Of a stretch of 64,000 nt of DNA, positions 61,927 through 64,000 are shown piece after piece. This DNA is from Tritrichomonas foetus (lineage: Eukaryota; Parabasalia; Tritrichomonadida; Tritrichomonadidae), in assembly GCA_001839685.1 (NCBI GenBank), contig MLAK01000229.1, positions 32,609 through 96,608 of the forward strand, written 5' to 3'. The notes beneath the pieces are model-generated. The model was not told the DNA's origin. It saw only the letters and a list, made by a program, of their open reading frames with translations, and did no database searches. Made by a program: the position numbers and the translations under genes. The stretch's first letter is position 1, and each line of letters opens with the position of its first letter.

Positions 61927-62160
61927 TTAAAAGCCTGCGTTCAATGAAACGACAACAGTGATATTGCAGTTTTCTGTGAGGTTGTGAGATTCGACTGTGC
62001 TTTCGTTTTCAAGGAGCATTCCTTGATGGAGGAGACGGATTTGCTCGATTGAAATACCGCTTTCGGCTTGGATTAATTCCTTGATTCCGCGGATTGTCCA
62101 GTTTGGTTCGACATCTAATTCAACTTTACGACCGGTTGAGAGTGTAACGAAAATGTGCAT
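61927..62160 (-). CDS. Ubiquitin-like protein without C-terminal Gly-Gly
   Basis: A 77-residue stand-alone ubiquitin fold: MHIFVTLSTGRKVELDVEPN, WTIRGIKELIQAESGISIEQ and IRLLHQGMLLENES follow ubiquitin nearly position by position. It ends VVVSLNAGF instead of the ..RLRGG needed for conjugation, and positions equivalent to Lys48 and Lys63 are not lysine (only two lysines remain). It is unlikely to be processed and attached like ubiquitin. It may act as a free interaction module or belong to a UBL5/Hub1-like role, although sequence resembles ubiquitin more. The ATG at 62160 is preceded by TTCACTTT. The stop lies in TAAA. Confidence 0.85.
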   Translation of the reverse strand: MHIFVTLSTGRKVELDVEPNWTIRGIKELIQAESGISIEQIRLLHQGMLLENESTVESHNLTENCNITVVVSLNAGF

Positions 62161-62624
62161 TTTTCAAAGTGAATTGAAAATGTTACTAAAAGTGGCTTAG
62201 GCGAGGTTGATAATGTTGACAAAAATTTTATATTTATTTGAGCTTTTTGAATATTTATAATTTGGCTAAAAACAATATTCTATGATTTTCAAGTATCGAC
62301 ACATTAAGAACGCGACATAATTGAGTACTTTACCATCGACCACTTAATGAATCTTTTAAAATTTAGGAAAAGGCAAACTAAAATTTTTGGTAAGGCAGTG
62401 GCAATTGCTTATAATCCTCCACACATATAAATAGTTTAAGCTGCTTAAAGAGAAAAATAACTTTATTAGATTTTCTTTTAATTTTCTTCATCATTGAAAT
62501 TTCATCTTGTGGCTCTTTTTTAAAATTACAAGTATAATAATTAAAGTCTGTGATAAACACGAGTACAAGTTTGAATTAAATATCAAAATAAACGTAAAAA
62601 TGATTTTTTTATTAGTTATGTGAT
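62161..62624. other. Intergenic, no gene seen
   Basis: 464 bp upstream of the ubiquitin-like gene. A 60-codon minus-strand ORF (62378-62560) is unconvincing. The initiator noted above is the only element recognised. Confidence 0.5.
62166..62173 (-). promoter_or_regulatory. Initiator-like TTCACTTT of the ubiquitin-like gene
   Basis: On the minus strand TTCACTTT ends five bases before the ATG at 62160, the position and composition expected of a trichomonad initiator. Confidence 0.55.
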
Positions 62625-64000
62625 TTATTCATGATTCGAATTTATCTTATTTAATGCATCAATTAATTTCTTCATCTGTAATGTAATTTCTTTTTCAGGA
62701 TCAGCCTTCTTCAGAATTTCTGTGAATTTTGTATCATCAAGTATGTCAAGTTTAACGATACTTTCTTCAGGCAACTCACTATTCATTTGATTTATTATTG
62801 ATGAAACTTTCTTCATAAAAGTGATAATTTCCTGACTCAAGTTTTGAGATGCTTCGAATTCAGCTCGAATGGAAGCAAAAACAGAATCTCTATATTGAAC
62901 TTTTTCTTTAAAACTTAAAATTTCTTGAACACGTTCATTTATTTGTTTAAGGTTTGTTTCACTTAGTTGCAGATTTACTTCACTTTCATCTAATTGCTCT
63001 TGTAATTCTGGAATTTCACCATCTTTTTCTTCATGAATTTCTTTAATAATGAAATCAATATCCTTTGTTTGAGATTGAATTTTAGTAATTTCATTCTGCA
63101 TATCTTTAATTTGAGCTTGCAATTTATCTTCTTCCTTTTTAGTATTATTTTGCAATTCTTTTTTGTTTTCGATAAATTGATTGTCAGCTTTTTCTTTTTC
63201 GTTTTGGAGCCATTTTTTCTTTTCTTCTAATGCATTTTTACTCACTTTTTCAATTATTCGTGAACGGTGCTCCTCTTTTAGGTGTCTTTTCTCATCAATG
63301 ATTCGCTTCTCATTTTCAATAATCTGTGATTGGCGGATTTGTTCAATGAGTTTTTGTTTGCGAGCTTTTTTGGCTTGTTTAAGGAGCTCTGCTTTTCTGG
63401 CAGATTCGAGTTCAGTGCGCTTGTTTTGGATGAGATATTCTCGATGAGCTTTAGTACAGTCTTCTTTCCATTTGGATAAAAATAATTCTTTGTATTTGGC
63501 TATTGCAGCTTTTTTCAGTATTTGAGTATCTGATTGTGATTTTGGTTCAACTATTGATTGTTGTTTCTGTTCAACTTTTGGTTGTNNNNNNNNNNNNNNN
63601 NNNNNNNNNNNNNNNNNNNNNNNNNNNNNNNNNNNNNNNNNNNNNNNNNNNNNNNNNNNNNNNNNNNNNNNNNNNNNNNNNNNNNNNNNNNNNNNNNNNN
63701 NNNNNNNNNNNNNNNNNNNNNNNNNNNNNNNNNNNNNNNNNNNNNNNNNNNNNNNNNNNNNNNNNNNNNNNNNNNNNNNNNNNNNNNNNNNNNNNNNNNN
63801 NNNNNNNNNNNNNNNNNNNNNNNNNNNNNNNNNNNNNNNNNNNNNNNNNNNNNNNNNNNNNNNNNNNNNNNNNNNTTGGTTGTTGTTTCTGTTCAACTTT
63901 TGGTTGTTGTTTTTGTTCAACTATTGGTTTTTGTTTTTGCTCATCTATTGGTTGTGGTTTTGGTTCATCTATTAGTTGTGGTTGTGTATTAACTTTTTGT
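62625..64000 (-). CDS. Coiled-coil protein with Gln/Pro/Lys heptad repeats, 5' end off the window
   Basis: The C-terminal part (~310 residues, ending LNKINSNHE) is a long basic-to-acidic coiled coil (KARKQKLIEQIRQSQIIENE, then QLDESEVNLQLSETNLKQIN), typical of flagellar or cytoskeletal rods. Upstream of it the frame contains a 7-residue repeat (QPKVEQK variants, 21 bp). The repeat continues on the far side of a 290-N gap (63586-63875) as QPKVEQK, KPIVEQK and QPIDEQK to the right edge. The frames on the two sides differ, so the gap length is not exact. The start lies outside the window. No function is recognised. Confidence 0.75.
63586..63875. other. Assembly gap inside a coding minisatellite
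   Basis: 290 Ns interrupt the 21-bp QPKVEQK-coding repeat. The reading frames on the two sides do not agree, so the true length differs from 290 by a value not divisible by three. Confidence 0.9.

Overview
The window looks like nuclear DNA of a parabasalid flagellate, most probably a Tritrichomonas species. The evidence is AT-rich DNA, single-exon genes close together on both strands, very short leaders with TCA(C/T)TT-type initiators just before the ATG, stop codons that often sit inside a TAAA, a strongly expressed bacterial-type iron alcohol dehydrogenase, an alpha-tubulin whose tail lacks tyrosine, many flagellar genes, and alpha-solenoid and type II glycosyltransferase genes typical of trichomonads. 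The species is an inference. No tRNA, rRNA, CRISPR or prokaryotic operon was recognised.

Layout. 1-10.5 kb: a tandem repeat at the edge, a long coiled-coil protein (-), a PP2A B''-type EF-hand subunit (-), a Has1/DDX18 helicase (+), a UVR-motif coiled-coil protein (+), a Rad6-type E2 (+) and a fringe-like glycosyltransferase (-). 10.7-19.8 kb: a 2138-residue IQ/propeller/pseudokinase protein (-) and a C2-like acidic protein (-). 20-28 kb: a short SAS-6-like protein (+), an 18-bp minisatellite with higher-order structure, alpha-tubulin (-, with an assembly gap) and CFAP57 (+), interrupted in the middle. 29-44.8 kb: a 1318-residue surface protein (+), RPA32 (-), a RAD51 paralogue (-), two head-to-head PP2A B56-like genes, an ARM-like protein (-), a Tc1/mariner-type MITE and a polytopic GT-C-like membrane protein (+). 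45.3-46.5 kb: a perfect 520-bp inverted duplication carrying two identical, divergently transcribed IFT20 genes. 46.9-64 kb: V-ATPase subunit d (-), Fe-ADH (+), a FUT8-like fucosyltransferase (-), an STPGR protein (+), a small basic protein (-) with a decayed partial copy beside it, a GT61-like transferase (+), Bud32 (+), a ubiquitin-like protein without Gly-Gly (-) and a coiled-coil protein (-) running off the right end through an unsequenced repeat.

Functions. Flagellar and centriolar genes stand out (alpha-tubulin, CFAP57, SAS-6-like, IFT20 x2, STPGR). There is also a phosphatase-regulator set (one B'', two B56-like), replication and repair genes (RPA32, RAD51 paralogue, Rad6-like E2) and secretory-pathway glycosylation enzymes. 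The genes are independent units with their own promoters; there is no operon logic.

The observations most worth following are the perfect IFT20 palindrome, the CFAP57 interruption tied to a 20-bp direct repeat, the mariner-like MITE just upstream of a gene, the short SAS-6-like protein, the giant pseudokinase and the higher-order minisatellite. N runs mark assembly gaps at tandem repeats and inside the tubulin gene, so coordinates across them are not exact.
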